DNA from: an uncultured Gammaproteobacteria bacterium
Lineage (GTDB): Bacteria; Pseudomonadota; Gammaproteobacteria; Eutrophobiales; Eutrophobiaceae
NCBI GenBank assembly: GCA_938084745.1
Contig: CALKEZ010000005.1
Span: 124,001-188,000 of the forward strand
Reading direction: 5' to 3'
Length of the DNA: 64,000 nt
In this document: positions 29,021-37,041 of the stretch, piece by piece
Position numbering within the stretch: the first letter of the stretch is position 1
Layout: the number at the start of each line of letters is the position of its first letter
Made by a program: the position numbers and the translations under genes
The notes under the pieces: model-generated
Databases searched by the model: none
Seen by the model: the letters and a program-made list of their open reading frames with translations, nothing else
What the model was told of the DNA's origin: nothing

Positions 29021-29343
29021 TGGCGCGCCTGAGAGGACTTGAACCTCTAACCCCCGGCTTAGCTTACCATCTACGCCTTTCGACGCCCTGTATTCACAGG
29101 TTTGTGGTCTGGACTATCTCTTCACCATCACAGGTGTCACACGTATAGTCTCTACGGATCCCCAATATTCAAGGTTTCCTCGGGATTGCCATCAGCCCAG
29201 AACTCAATGTCTGGCCGTTAAGGTTTCCCCGATACAGTGCGATCCACTTTATGGATTCTGTTTCCCCATAAAGGCTCCTAATAACAAACATCGAAATGTT
29301 TGTGCCTAAAGGCCGGTGCTCTATCCGGTTGAGCTACAGGCGC
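29021..29343 (-). tRNA. tRNA-Arg (TCT) interrupted by a group I intron
   Basis: Exon 1 is 29309-29343 (35 nt) and exon 2 is 29021-29062 (42 nt). Joined, they give a canonical 77-nt tRNA: acceptor GCGCCTG/CAGGCGC with G73 and CCA, D arm GCTC/GAGC, anticodon stem CCGGC/GCCGG, loop CTTCTAA (anticodon TCT), T arm AGAGG/CCTCT with TTCAAGT. It closely resembles E. coli argU. The 246-nt insert falls inside the anticodon, after U34, so the gene cannot work without splicing. It is the second gene of the operon Pro-Arg-His-Lys. Confidence 0.93.
29063..29308 (-). ncRNA. Group I intron (IC3-like) in the tRNA-Arg(UCU) anticodon
   Basis: 246 nt, no reading frame. P1: exon CTT pairs with guide GAG (29277-29275), giving the U-G pair at the 5' splice site. 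The loop is extended by an 8-bp hairpin closed by TTCG (29303-29284). P10: TTAG just before the guide pairs with exon 2 CTAA. P2: CTTTATGG/CCATAAAG. Likely P3 CGCAC/GTGTG. P7: GACTA (29150-29146) with TAGTC (29116-29112). P8: CACC/GGTG. P9: CCTGT/ACAGG, then a GAAA-capped hairpin. The last base is G. Guide and P2 layout match cyanobacterial tRNA-Leu and Azoarcus tRNA-Ile introns, so self-splicing is expected. Confidence 0.92.
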
Positions 29344-29382
29344 ATTCAAAACTTCACACAAGTATCATTTATTAAAGTTAAA

Positions 29383-29459
29383 TGGTCGGGGCAGAGGGAT
29401 TCGAACCCCCGACCCTCTGCTCCCAAAGCAGATGCGCTACCAGGCTGCGCTATGCCCCG
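29383..29459 (-). tRNA. tRNA-Pro (TGG)
   Basis: A 77-nt cloverleaf with CCA encoded. Acceptor arms CGGGGCA and TGCCCCG pair, and the anticodon loop TTTGGGA gives TGG. First gene of the tRNA operon, directly downstream of a strong promoter. Confidence 0.96.
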
Positions 29460-29488
29460 ATTCTTTAACTCTACCTGCCTCAACAGGA

Positions 29489-29523
29489 CGTGGGATGATA
29501 CGCAGTCCACTGTATCGCGTCAA
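29489..29523 (-). promoter_or_regulatory. Sigma-70 promoter of the tRNA operon
   Basis: Reading leftward: TTGACG (29523-29518), 17 bases, TATCAT (29500-29495), then the GC-rich discriminator CCCACG. The -35 box and spacing are ideal. A GC-rich discriminator is the known mark of stable-RNA promoters under stringent (ppGpp) control. tRNA-Pro starts about 36 bases past the -10 box. Confidence 0.78.
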
Positions 29524-29559
29524 TTCCAAAAACTAAATTAAGTAATACAAAAAAATCAA

Positions 29560-30951
29560 CTAGTTACGTCGCCAGATCGTGCCTTGCGGTGTATCTTCAA
29601 GACTAATACCTAAGGATTGTAGATGATCCCGTATTTGATCCGCTTTTTCATAGTCTTTAGCGCTTTTAGCAGCAACGCGCTCATCGATGAAATTTTGTAT
29701 CGCAACTTCATCCAGATCATCTGTGCTGGAATCCGATTTTGCTTGTAGAAAAGTTTGTGGGTCATCCTGAAGCAACCCTAAAACAGTTCCAAGATATCTT
29801 AATGTTACTGTCAGTTCTGCTGCTTCTTTTGAGGATTTATCTGAATTTTTATTTAAATCACGTGCCAATTCATGCAATAAGGAAATAGCTTTCGGCGTAT
29901 TGAAATCATCATCCATGCAGGCATTAAATTCATCGACGTATTTTTTAAGCGGTTCGTCAACCGCATTGCTGGATGCATGTCTTAATGAAGTATACAAGCC
30001 ACTGAGTGCTGACTTGGCTTCTTCCAGATTAGTAATTGAATAGTTTAATGGACTGCGATAATGGCTGGAGAGTATAAAGAAACGAATCACCTCGGGCTGA
30101 AATTTTTGCAATACTTCTCTGACAGTAAAAAAATTACCCAGGGATTTTGACATTTTTTCTTCGTCAACCCTGACAAAACCATTGTGCATCCAGATATTGG
30201 CAAACTCTTCACCCGTCGAACAAACGGATTGAGCAATTTCATTCTCATGATGTGGAAACTGCAGATCCTGACCGCCACCGTGAATATCAAAATGGTTGCC
30301 AAGACAATACGTCGACATGGCCGAACACTCAATATGCCAACCGGGACGTCCGTCTCCCCAAGGCGAAGGCCAACTGGGTTCGCCGGGTTTAGCTGCTTTC
30401 CAAAGCACAAAGTCTAACGGATCATGCTTTTCTAGCTGGACTTCAACACGCTCTCCTGCGCGTAACTCGTCGGTATTTTTTCCAGACAAACGCCCATAGT
30501 TTTCATATGAACTGACATCAAAATAGACATCATTATTGTTGCCTACATACGCATGTTGCTTGTCAATCAGGGTCGAAATCATCTCGATGATTTGCGACAT
30601 ATGCAACGTTGCCTTAGGTTCGCTATCGGGTGATAAAACACCCAATGCATCAGAATCCTCATTCATTGCTGCAATAAAACGTTCGGTTAAATCGGTGATT
30701 GATTCATTATTCTCTCTGGCACGAGTAATAATCTTATCGTCAATATCAGTAATGTTTCGCACATAGGTCACCTCGAAACCGCTATGCCGAAAATAACGCG
30801 CAACCATATCGAACACCACCATGACTCGAGCATGACCGATATGACAAAAGTCATACACCGTCATACCACAGACATACATACTCACCTTGCCTGCTTCGAT
30901 CGGCGTAAAATTATCCTTTTTCCTGCTTAGACTGTTATAAATTTTTAACAC
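29560..30951 (-). CDS. cysS: Cysteinyl-tRNA synthetase
   Basis: 463 residues, class I aminoacyl-tRNA synthetase that charges tRNA-Cys. The HIGH motif is HIGHARV after FC near residue 36, and [10 protein letters not shown] carries the KMSKS signature near 268. Zinc ligands are expected from [18 protein letters not shown] and FPHHENE. The C-terminal helical domain ends [14 protein letters not shown]. The start is GTG. In Pseudomonas folD lies between cysS and the tRNA block, from memory; here nothing lies between them. Confidence 0.96.
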   Translation of the reverse strand: MLKIYNSLSRKKDNFTPIEAGKVSMYVCGMTVYDFCHIGHARVMVVFDMVARYFRHSGFEVTYVRNITDIDDKIITRARENNESITDLTERFIAAMNEDSDALGVLSPDSEPKATLHMSQIIEMISTLIDKQHAYVGNNNDVYFDVSSYENYGRLSGKNTDELRAGERVEVQLEKHDPLDFVLWKAAKPGEPSWPSPWGDGRPGWHIECSAMSTYCLGNHFDIHGGGQDLQFPHHENEIAQSVCSTGEEFANIWMHNGFVRVDEEKMSKSLGNFFTVREVLQKFQPEVIRFFILSSHYRSPLNYSITNLEEAKSALSGLYTSLRHASSNAVDEPLKKYVDEFNACMDDDFNTPKAISLLHELARDLNKNSDKSSKEAAELTVTLRYLGTVLGLLQDDPQTFLQAKSDSSTDDLDEVAIQNFIDERVAAKSAKDYEKADQIRDHLQSLGISLEDTPQGTIWRRN

Positions 30952-31210
30952 GTATTTTTATTCTTGCCAGATAGTACTAGATTAAAGAAACGAGAAACCC
31001 TGATCGTGGCGACAACCCAGTTATGGCCACTAGACTGGTCTTATAAGCTTTTTTTGCTGCTAGCGATAGTCACTGCTTCCCGTAAATAGCCGCGCATCTT
31101 ATCTGAAAGGCGCATTTGCGACAAAAGGAATTTGTCATTCATGACGAACCACGGGCATAATCCAGACATTAAAATCGTAACCTTATAAATATATATCGCG
31201 GAGATACACC

Positions 31211-31717
31211 ATGAAAGTACAGTTGACGACAACGGCAGGCCCCATAACAATCGAACTTAATTCAGAAAAAGCACCAAAAACCGTTGAGAATTTTCTAGCC
31301 TATGTTGAGAGCGGTCATTATGACGGTACTATCTTTCATCGTGTCATCAAGGACTTTATGATTCAGGGCGGCGGCATGGACAAGGACATGTCTTCCAAAT
31401 CGACCCGTGCTTCCATTCAGAATGAAGCAAATAATGGCCTGGCGAATGAATATGGCACCGTTGCCATGGCCAGAACGTCGGATCCTCATTCTGCTTCAGC
31501 GCAATTTTTCATCAATACGAATGACAATGCTTTTCTGGACTTCAAGTCTGAATCTCAGGATGGCTGGGGTTATTGTGTATTCGGAAAAGTGGTTGAGGGA
31601 ATTGAAGTCGTTAACAGCATTGAAGAAAAGCACACAACCACACGAAATGGACATCAGGATGTGCCTGAAGAGACTATCGAGATTGAAAAGGCAACCGTAC
31701 TCGGGGAAGAAGATTAA
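31211..31717 (+). CDS. ppiB: Cyclophilin-type peptidyl-prolyl isomerase B
   Basis: A cytosolic 168-residue cyclophilin that speeds proline isomerisation. It has FHRVIKDFMIQGGG with catalytic Arg, MARTSDPHSASAQFFIN, and the GWGYCVFGKVVEGIEVV ending, all characteristic of PpiB. No signal peptide. A GGAG ribosome site precedes the ATG. lpxH follows 42 bases later in the same direction, an order shared with Pseudomonas. Confidence 0.95.
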   Translation: MKVQLTTTAGPITIELNSEKAPKTVENFLAYVESGHYDGTIFHRVIKDFMIQGGGMDKDMSSKSTRASIQNEANNGLANEYGTVAMARTSDPHSASAQFFINTNDNAFLDFKSESQDGWGYCVFGKVVEGIEVVNSIEEKHTTTRNGHQDVPEETIEIEKATVLGEED

Positions 31718-31759
31718 ACTCAATACCAAATTCTTCCCTGCTTTGAATGATATTAAGTA

Positions 31760-32503
31760 ATGGCAACACTCTTCGTCTCTGATTTGCACCTAAGTAGTAA
31801 GCGACCTGAAAAACTTGCTTTATTTAAAAAATTAATGACCGGGCCTGCTAAAAAGGCAGCGGCATTCTATATTCTTGGTGATTTATTTGATGACTTCTGG
31901 ATAGGTTGTGATGATCAACATCCACCTAATTCAGAGGTCATCTCAATATTGCACGATTATTCAAACTGCGGTTCAACACAGTTATTCATAATGCGTGGTA
32001 ATCGCGATTTTCATCTCAATAAAGCGTTTGCGAGTGCCACCGCTTGCACATTAATCAATGATCCCAGCGTAATCATACTCGATGGTAAAAAAGTACTCCT
32101 GATGCATGGTGATACCTTGTGTACCGATGATGTGAAATATCAAAAATGGCGACGCTTTATTACAAACCCGATAATTAAATGGATTTATTTCAACATGCCA
32201 TTGAAGTTGCGAAAACGTATTTCACATGATGTCCGTGGCTACACCGCAGAAGCCGTACAAAGAAAAGCACCTGACATAATTGATGTGACTGAAAAAGCTG
32301 TTATTGAGATTATGCAATCTTTTGCTGTTGAAACATTGATACATGGACATACCCACCGACAGGCAAAACATGACGTTACCGTGCAGGGAAGAAAAGCAAC
32401 TCGCTATGTTTTGGGTGACTGGTTTGAACGTGACTGTGTATTAGTTCACGACAATGGCCGTTTCAGGTTTGAACGTGTTGCAGATTATATAGCGAATAAT
32501 TAA
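31760..32503 (+). CDS. lpxH: UDP-2,3-diacylglucosamine diphosphatase (lipid A biosynthesis)
   Basis: 247 residues, calcineurin-like phosphoesterase that makes lipid X from UDP-2,3-diacylglucosamine at the cytosolic face of the inner membrane. Metal ligands are visible in SDLHLS (near 8-13), GDLFDDFW, RGNRDFHL, HGDTL and HGHTHRQ. Its stop overlaps the stop of the convergent ampE gene by four bases. Presence of LpxH confirms a Gram-negative cell with lipid A. Confidence 0.95.
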   Translation: MATLFVSDLHLSSKRPEKLALFKKLMTGPAKKAAAFYILGDLFDDFWIGCDDQHPPNSEVISILHDYSNCGSTQLFIMRGNRDFHLNKAFASATACTLINDPSVIILDGKKVLLMHGDTLCTDDVKYQKWRRFITNPIIKWIYFNMPLKLRKRISHDVRGYTAEAVQRKAPDIIDVTEKAVIEIMQSFAVETLIHGHTHRQAKHDVTVQGRKATRYVLGDWFERDCVLVHDNGRFRFERVADYIANN

Positions 32504-33363
32504 CCCAGAGTCCCGGATAAAGTCATGACACCCAATATAGCGAGCCAGATAATCAGGGTTCGATTAAGTAATGATTTGAGTTCGCTTATCCAGTAATATT
32601 TTTCTCGACCAGAACTTTTTATTTGTGCCGTATATTGCAAGGCACCCATGCCCGCAGTAGTTAATACCTGATTATTCACTTCCAGTGAAAGATGTTCAGA
32701 TTTCCCCCAGCCCGGCATGGCATCAACCAGATTCCCACCCAGAGCCAGCCCTAACACCATTAACCTTGATGATGGCCATTCGAGAATATTCAGGAGGATG
32801 GTTGTGCTGTCCGAAAAACCGCTACGGATGTCGTTCAATTCATCGTGTAACTCACTCACCAGCCGATAAAGAAAGGCACCAACAATACCCAGCGTTAAAA
32901 ACCAAAAGATAACAGCAAAGGTACGTTTGTGTGATTCAACCAAGGCTGATTTAATAACAGCAACTTCATTTGAATCATTTTCACTGATGACACGTTCATC
33001 AATTAATTCTTCGGTCAAAGCGGTAGCAGTACTAGTATCATCGTCATCAAGTGCCGTAATGTAATCGGCTAATCGGTTATCAAGATCCGCCGGCGCAAGA
33101 CAATAGATCAGGACCAGCAATGCGATGATTGACTTAACAATCCATGACCAGGAACCGATAAGCGCTAACCCAATCAGCAGACCAGATAGTGAGATAGACA
33201 AGACGAGCAATAAACCAATTGTGCCATTCCAGAACCCGTATTGCGCCAAACGTTTCTCTAACCAGTAAAACAAGCCAATAAACCAGTTAAAGTTTCGAAA
33301 ACGTTCGAGACCACCCAGAAAAAAATCCAGACCTAAAGCAATTAGAATAATTATTAATGTCAT
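32500..33363 (-). CDS. ampE: AmpE-like inner-membrane protein
   Basis: 287 residues with four or more membrane segments and the AmpE/CobD-like layout (SHKRTFAVIFWFLTLGIVGAF in the middle, LDFFLGGLERFRN near the start). AmpE is a proposed sensor or signal transducer linked to AmpD and beta-lactamase induction; its biochemical role is unclear. It overlaps ampD by four bases (ATGA), the classic ampDE operon. Confidence 0.88.
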   Translation of the reverse strand: MTLIIILIALGLDFFLGGLERFRNFNWFIGLFYWLEKRLAQYGFWNGTIGLLLVLSISLSGLLIGLALIGSWSWIVKSIIALLVLIYCLAPADLDNRLADYITALDDDDTSTATALTEELIDERVISENDSNEVAVIKSALVESHKRTFAVIFWFLTLGIVGAFLYRLVSELHDELNDIRSGFSDSTTILLNILEWPSSRLMVLGLALGGNLVDAMPGWGKSEHLSLEVNNQVLTTAGMGALQYTAQIKSSGREKYYWISELKSLLNRTLIIWLAILGVMTLSGTLG

Positions 33364-33932
33364 AATGTTAGTAACGAAAAGTAGTAGTCCTTGTCAAAAG
33401 CAGGCCCGGGATCGGTTTTTCTGCCAGGTGCAATTTCACTGTGCCCCACAATACGATCTTTTGTGATCTTGTTCCAGCGCTGGCAGATTAAATCTGTCGC
33501 CATTGCCAAAGTATAGTATTGAATATCACAATACGCTTCGTCATCACACCCTTCAAGTTCAATACCAATAGCAAAATCATTACATTGACGACGTCCGGCA
33601 AACGCGGATTCGCCAGCATGCCAGGCACGCTTCGTAAAAGGGACGTATTGCGTGATTTGTCCTTTGCGGTCTATGAACAAATGTGACGATACACGTAAGT
33701 GATGAATATCGGCAAAATAAGGATGTCTCTCAGGCACGAGAGTATTGGTAAATAACTGGTCAATAAAACCACCACCATATTCTTTCGGCGGCAAACTAAT
33801 ACCATGAATCACGAGCAGATCTATATCGGAGGTATCCGGACGCTCATCACAATTTGGTGACGCGACAACACGAGCGCCAATCAACCATCCGTCTTTGTCA
33901 TCTATTTGGTAATCCACGTTCTGCAATTTCAA
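33360..33932 (-). CDS. ampD: 1,6-anhydro-N-acetylmuramyl-L-alanine amidase AmpD
   Basis: 190 residues of the amidase_2 family, cytosolic, acting in muropeptide recycling. Zinc ligands are the His in LVIHGISLPP and the His and Asp in VGHSEIAPGRKTDPGP; the catalytic Glu is in IGIELEGCD. It removes the stem peptide from anhydro-muropeptides and so limits AmpR-driven beta-lactamase induction. No ampR or ampC is in this window. Confidence 0.95.
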   Translation of the reverse strand: MKLQNVDYQIDDKDGWLIGARVVASPNCDERPDTSDIDLLVIHGISLPPKEYGGGFIDQLFTNTLVPERHPYFADIHHLRVSSHLFIDRKGQITQYVPFTKRAWHAGESAFAGRRQCNDFAIGIELEGCDDEAYCDIQYYTLAMATDLICQRWNKITKDRIVGHSEIAPGRKTDPGPAFDKDYYFSLLTL

Positions 33933-34003
33933 TACCTTTGTTGGCCTGCTAAGCTTAGCCTTTAAAATAACATAACCGTGTTGAATCTAAAGAGAGAATT
34001 TTA

Positions 34004-34768
34004 ATGTGTCGTTTAGCCGCTTATCTTGGGACCGAAATAACGCTGTCCCTGTTCCTGCAAGAACACGAACACAGTCTTGTGAAACAATCATGGGCACCGC
34101 AAGAAATGCAAGGCGGCACGCTCAACGCTGACGGTTATGGTATCGCCTGGCTATCCGATAAAAACATTGCCTGTACTTATAAAAATATCTTGCCCATCTG
34201 GTCGGATAACAACCTGGACAGCCTGGGACGCTCATTAAGCAGCGGCATGTGGCTGGCAAATGTACGCAGTGCGACAACGGGTCAGGCAATCAGTCCTGCC
34301 AACACGCAACCCTTCATTAAAGATAAACTCGTATTTACCCACAATGGTAGTCTTAAACCGTTCACCAGCGATATTAAAGCGCGTTTACTGGATCTCATCC
34401 CGAGCATGATTAGCGCCGATATTAATGGCGACTCAGATTCACTCTATATGTTTGCCTTGTTACAGCATCATTTACAGCATCAAAATTCAATTGCTGAAGC
34501 GATCATTAAATCCATGACAGACTTGAAAACAATCTGTCATGACAATGTTCTGGCCTTATTAAATTTCGTTATCAGTGATGGCGAAACGCTCTATGCTTGC
34601 CGTCATGCATTGAATAGCAATTGCCCCAGCCTTTACTATCTTCTAAAACAAGACAGCCTCTGGATTGCGTCAGAACCACTGTCACCTGCTGATGACTGGG
34701 TTCCCTTCCCGGAACACAAACTGATGCGCTTCAATCGCTCCGCGGTAATTGAAAATTATAATTTATGA
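34004..34768 (+). CDS. egtC: EgtC-like class II glutamine amidotransferase (ergothioneine biosynthesis)
   Basis: 254 residues. The nucleophile Cys2 directly follows Met1 (MCRLAAYLG), and ADGYGIAW, NVRSATTG and FTHNGSL make up the glutaminase pocket. EgtC removes the gamma-glutamyl group from the hercynyl-gamma-glutamylcysteine sulfoxide made by EgtB. It overlaps the egtB-like gene by four bases, which supports this role. An AAAGAGAG ribosome site precedes the start. Confidence 0.88.
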   Translation: MCRLAAYLGTEITLSLFLQEHEHSLVKQSWAPQEMQGGTLNADGYGIAWLSDKNIACTYKNILPIWSDNNLDSLGRSLSSGMWLANVRSATTGQAISPANTQPFIKDKLVFTHNGSLKPFTSDIKARLLDLIPSMISADINGDSDSLYMFALLQHHLQHQNSIAEAIIKSMTDLKTICHDNVLALLNFVISDGETLYACRHALNSNCPSLYYLLKQDSLWIASEPLSPADDWVPFPEHKLMRFNRSAVIENYNL

Positions 34769-35916
34769 TGGAACTGCTAGAGAACTTACGCTTATTACAA
34801 AATGAAACCATAGCGATTGTCAGTGCTGTTGCTGAGAAAGATTATCACCGTCAATTTCATCCAGACTTAAGCCCCATCGGCTGGCACCTGGGCCATTGCG
34901 TTTATACTGAAAGCTACTGGGTAAGAGAACAACTGCTCGAGCAACGTGATGTTACTGCAGCGTTAAAATCGCTCTATGTTCCCGAATTATGTTTAAAAAA
35001 AGCCCGTAGTGCGGCACTACCAAACAGACAGGAATTAATTGATTGGGCCCGAAACACCCAAGTCGAAAACTGTGCCTTACTCGAATCGGCTATTGCTCAA
35101 AATAGATCGCATAAACTATTGCATAAAGATTATCTATTTCATTTCCTGATCCAGCATTATTCCCAACATATTGAAACCATGATGATGGTGCTTAATGAAA
35201 TACAGATTCACTACTCAAAATCTGAAGACACGCCGGCCAGACAATTGAATCCAAAACCAGACAAAAACAGTCTCATCCTTATTGAAGCCGGAGATTACAG
35301 TATTGGTTCGGATGAAAGCTTCATTGCTTATGATAATGAACAACCGGCACACATAATAAAACTCGATAGTTTCAAGATAGCGAACTACCCCGTATCAAAC
35401 AGCGATTATCTGGATTTCATGAAATCCGGTGGATACTCAACCCGAGAATTTTGGTCTACATCAGGATGGATTTGGTGCACCGATAACAGGATTACTTATC
35501 CACACCACTGGCAATGTGATAATGATCGTTGGTATGAAATAGATCATCGGGGTCCGCATGCACTGGATTATTCAACTCCTGTCTATGGCTTGAACTATTT
35601 TGAGGCAGCGGCCTATGCGAAATGGGCTGGAGCAAGATTACCGCACGAGTATGAGTGGGAAGTAGCGGACAAGATAAATAAACTACAACAGACAGCGATG
35701 GTGTGGGAGTGGTGTAATAATACATTCCATTCATACGAGGGGTTTTTGCCCTACCCGTATGATGGTTATTCAGTGCCCTACTTTGATGAACAACATTATG
35801 TTTTAAAGGGAGGCAGTCGCTATACAAAAAAACATATAAAACGATCCGCTTTCCGAAATTATTACATGCCTGATAAGCGCCATATATTTGCTGGCCTGCG
35901 CCTGGCCTATAATTAA
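34765..35916 (+). CDS. egtB: EgtB-like non-haem iron sulfoxide synthase
   Basis: 383 residues, somewhat shorter than the roughly 430 of characterised EgtB. The N-terminal DinB-like helical domain supplies iron ligands in GWHLGH (41-44) and in the H-x3-H-x-E motif HYSQHIE near 133. The C-terminal formylglycine-enzyme-like domain has GARLPHEYEWE and the ending RNYYMPDKRHIFAGLRLA. It joins a thiol donor to hercynine with O2. Unlike OvoA it has no C-terminal methyltransferase. No EgtD-type histidine methyltransferase lies beside it. Ergothioneine is the best guess; another histidine-derived thiol is possible. Confidence 0.85.
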   Translation: MMELLENLRLLQNETIAIVSAVAEKDYHRQFHPDLSPIGWHLGHCVYTESYWVREQLLEQRDVTAALKSLYVPELCLKKARSAALPNRQELIDWARNTQVENCALLESAIAQNRSHKLLHKDYLFHFLIQHYSQHIETMMMVLNEIQIHYSKSEDTPARQLNPKPDKNSLILIEAGDYSIGSDESFIAYDNEQPAHIIKLDSFKIANYPVSNSDYLDFMKSGGYSTREFWSTSGWIWCTDNRITYPHHWQCDNDRWYEIDHRGPHALDYSTPVYGLNYFEAAAYAKWAGARLPHEYEWEVADKINKLQQTAMVWEWCNNTFHSYEGFLPYPYDGYSVPYFDEQHYVLKGGSRYTKKHIKRSAFRNYYMPDKRHIFAGLRLAYN

Positions 35917-35922
35917 CTGATT

Positions 35923-36393
35923 TTATTCTGTTGCCGATTCCAGCAATTTCAGCAGCTGCTTGTTTTTTGTTTTTTCTGCCATGCTAAGCGCCGTTTTTTC
36001 CTTCTTATCGGTAAGTGTCGCATCGGCTCCGGCATTAAGTAATACTTCTACGATTGCCAGACGTTGGTTTACGACCGCCAACATCAGTGCCGTCTTCCCC
36101 TGTTCATCAACCAGATTGACATCAACGCCCTCAACCACCAGTTCCTGAACAATACTCTTATTACCATTATAAGCAGCACCCATTAACGCTGTGCGTCCCG
36201 ATTTATTCTTGGCATTAACATCATATCCGTTCGACAACATGACTTTCACCTGACCAAGACGCCCTTCCTTGGCTGCTGTATAAAATTTTAGTTCATTGTT
36301 TTTTTCATCTGTCGCTTCTTCCGCGGTGCATGTGAACGATGAAAATAAAACCAGATAAAACACAATCACGTATTTATAAATTAATCGATGCAT
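35923..36393 (-). CDS. Secreted ankyrin-repeat protein
   Basis: 156 residues. A signal peptide (to about 24, ending TCTAEE) precedes three to four ankyrin repeats: AAKEGRLGQVKVMLSNGYDV, SGRTALMGAAYNG, QGKTALMLAVVNQ and KEKTALSMAEKT. It is probably periplasmic and binds another protein; the partner is unknown. It is convergent with egtB, 6 bases away. Confidence 0.82.
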   Translation of the reverse strand: MHRLIYKYVIVFYLVLFSSFTCTAEEATDEKNNELKFYTAAKEGRLGQVKVMLSNGYDVNAKNKSGRTALMGAAYNGNKSIVQELVVEGVDVNLVDEQGKTALMLAVVNQRLAIVEVLLNAGADATLTDKKEKTALSMAEKTKNKQLLKLLESATE

Positions 36394-36463
36394 ATTGGTG
36401 TCACCTGTTTAACTTTGTTGTTGCCCTAGTGCTGATAGCGGCATTTATGACAGAATCTGAAGT

Positions 36464-36979
36464 ATGAATGAACATAATTTTCAAAAACGTATTGGTAAAG
36501 GCATGACCATTATGGGCTGGATCGTCGTCCTTGGATTACTCACATTTTATTTTTCCCGGTTTCTTGAGCAAGAAAACAACCCAAATCAGAATTTATCTGT
36601 TTCTCAAACAGGGAACTCCAGACAGGTACAATTGCAACGAAATCGCTATGGACATTATGTTTCCAACGGCATGATTAATAATAAAACGGTGGTCTTCATA
36701 CTGGATACCGGCGCGACTAACATTAGTATCCCGGAGAAAATAGCGCAGAAATTAAAACTGAGAGCCGGTATCAGCATGCCCGTCAATACTGCCAATGGAC
36801 AAATACAGGTGTATGCGACTACATTGGATAGCGTCAAGCTGGGTGCAATAGAATTACACAATATCAGTGCCAATATAAATCCCTATATGCAGGGCGAAGA
36901 GGTTCTGCTGGGTATGAGTTTTCTGAAACATCTGGATTTTTCACAACAGGGAGATCAACTCCTCATTCGACAATATTGA
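36464..36979 (+). CDS. Membrane-anchored retropepsin-like aspartic protease
   Basis: 171 residues. One N-terminal membrane segment (about 17-34) puts the rest in the periplasm. The single aspartic-protease half-domain has the catalytic FILDTGATNISIP near 76-88 and the hydrophobic LLGMSFLKHL flap-side motif near 148. This is the TIGR02281-type family of clan AA proteases that should act as dimers. Substrate unknown. It precedes the symporter gene by 62 bases. Confidence 0.85.
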   Translation: MNEHNFQKRIGKGMTIMGWIVVLGLLTFYFSRFLEQENNPNQNLSVSQTGNSRQVQLQRNRYGHYVSNGMINNKTVVFILDTGATNISIPEKIAQKLKLRAGISMPVNTANGQIQVYATTLDSVKLGAIELHNISANINPYMQGEEVLLGMSFLKHLDFSQQGDQLLIRQY

Positions 36980-37041
36980 TCAATAACGATTAAACTATTC
37001 TTTTTTACAAACCTTAACCAAGCGAATGAGAACAATAATAT

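Noticed and set aside
29296-29541. Plus-strand frame with GQRDSNPRPSAPKADAL
   Set aside because: It is the translation of the antisense strand of tRNA-Pro, a well-known false gene; the tRNA explains the sequence fully.
31041-31250. Leftward small frame between cysS and ppiB, including a possible 33-residue peptide
   Set aside because: Composition of the end is plausible but there is no ribosome site or recognisable motif, and the frame overlaps the ppiB start.
36980-37041. Glycine riboswitch before the AgcS symporter
   Set aside because: The gap is only about 60 bases and has no aptamer-like structure.
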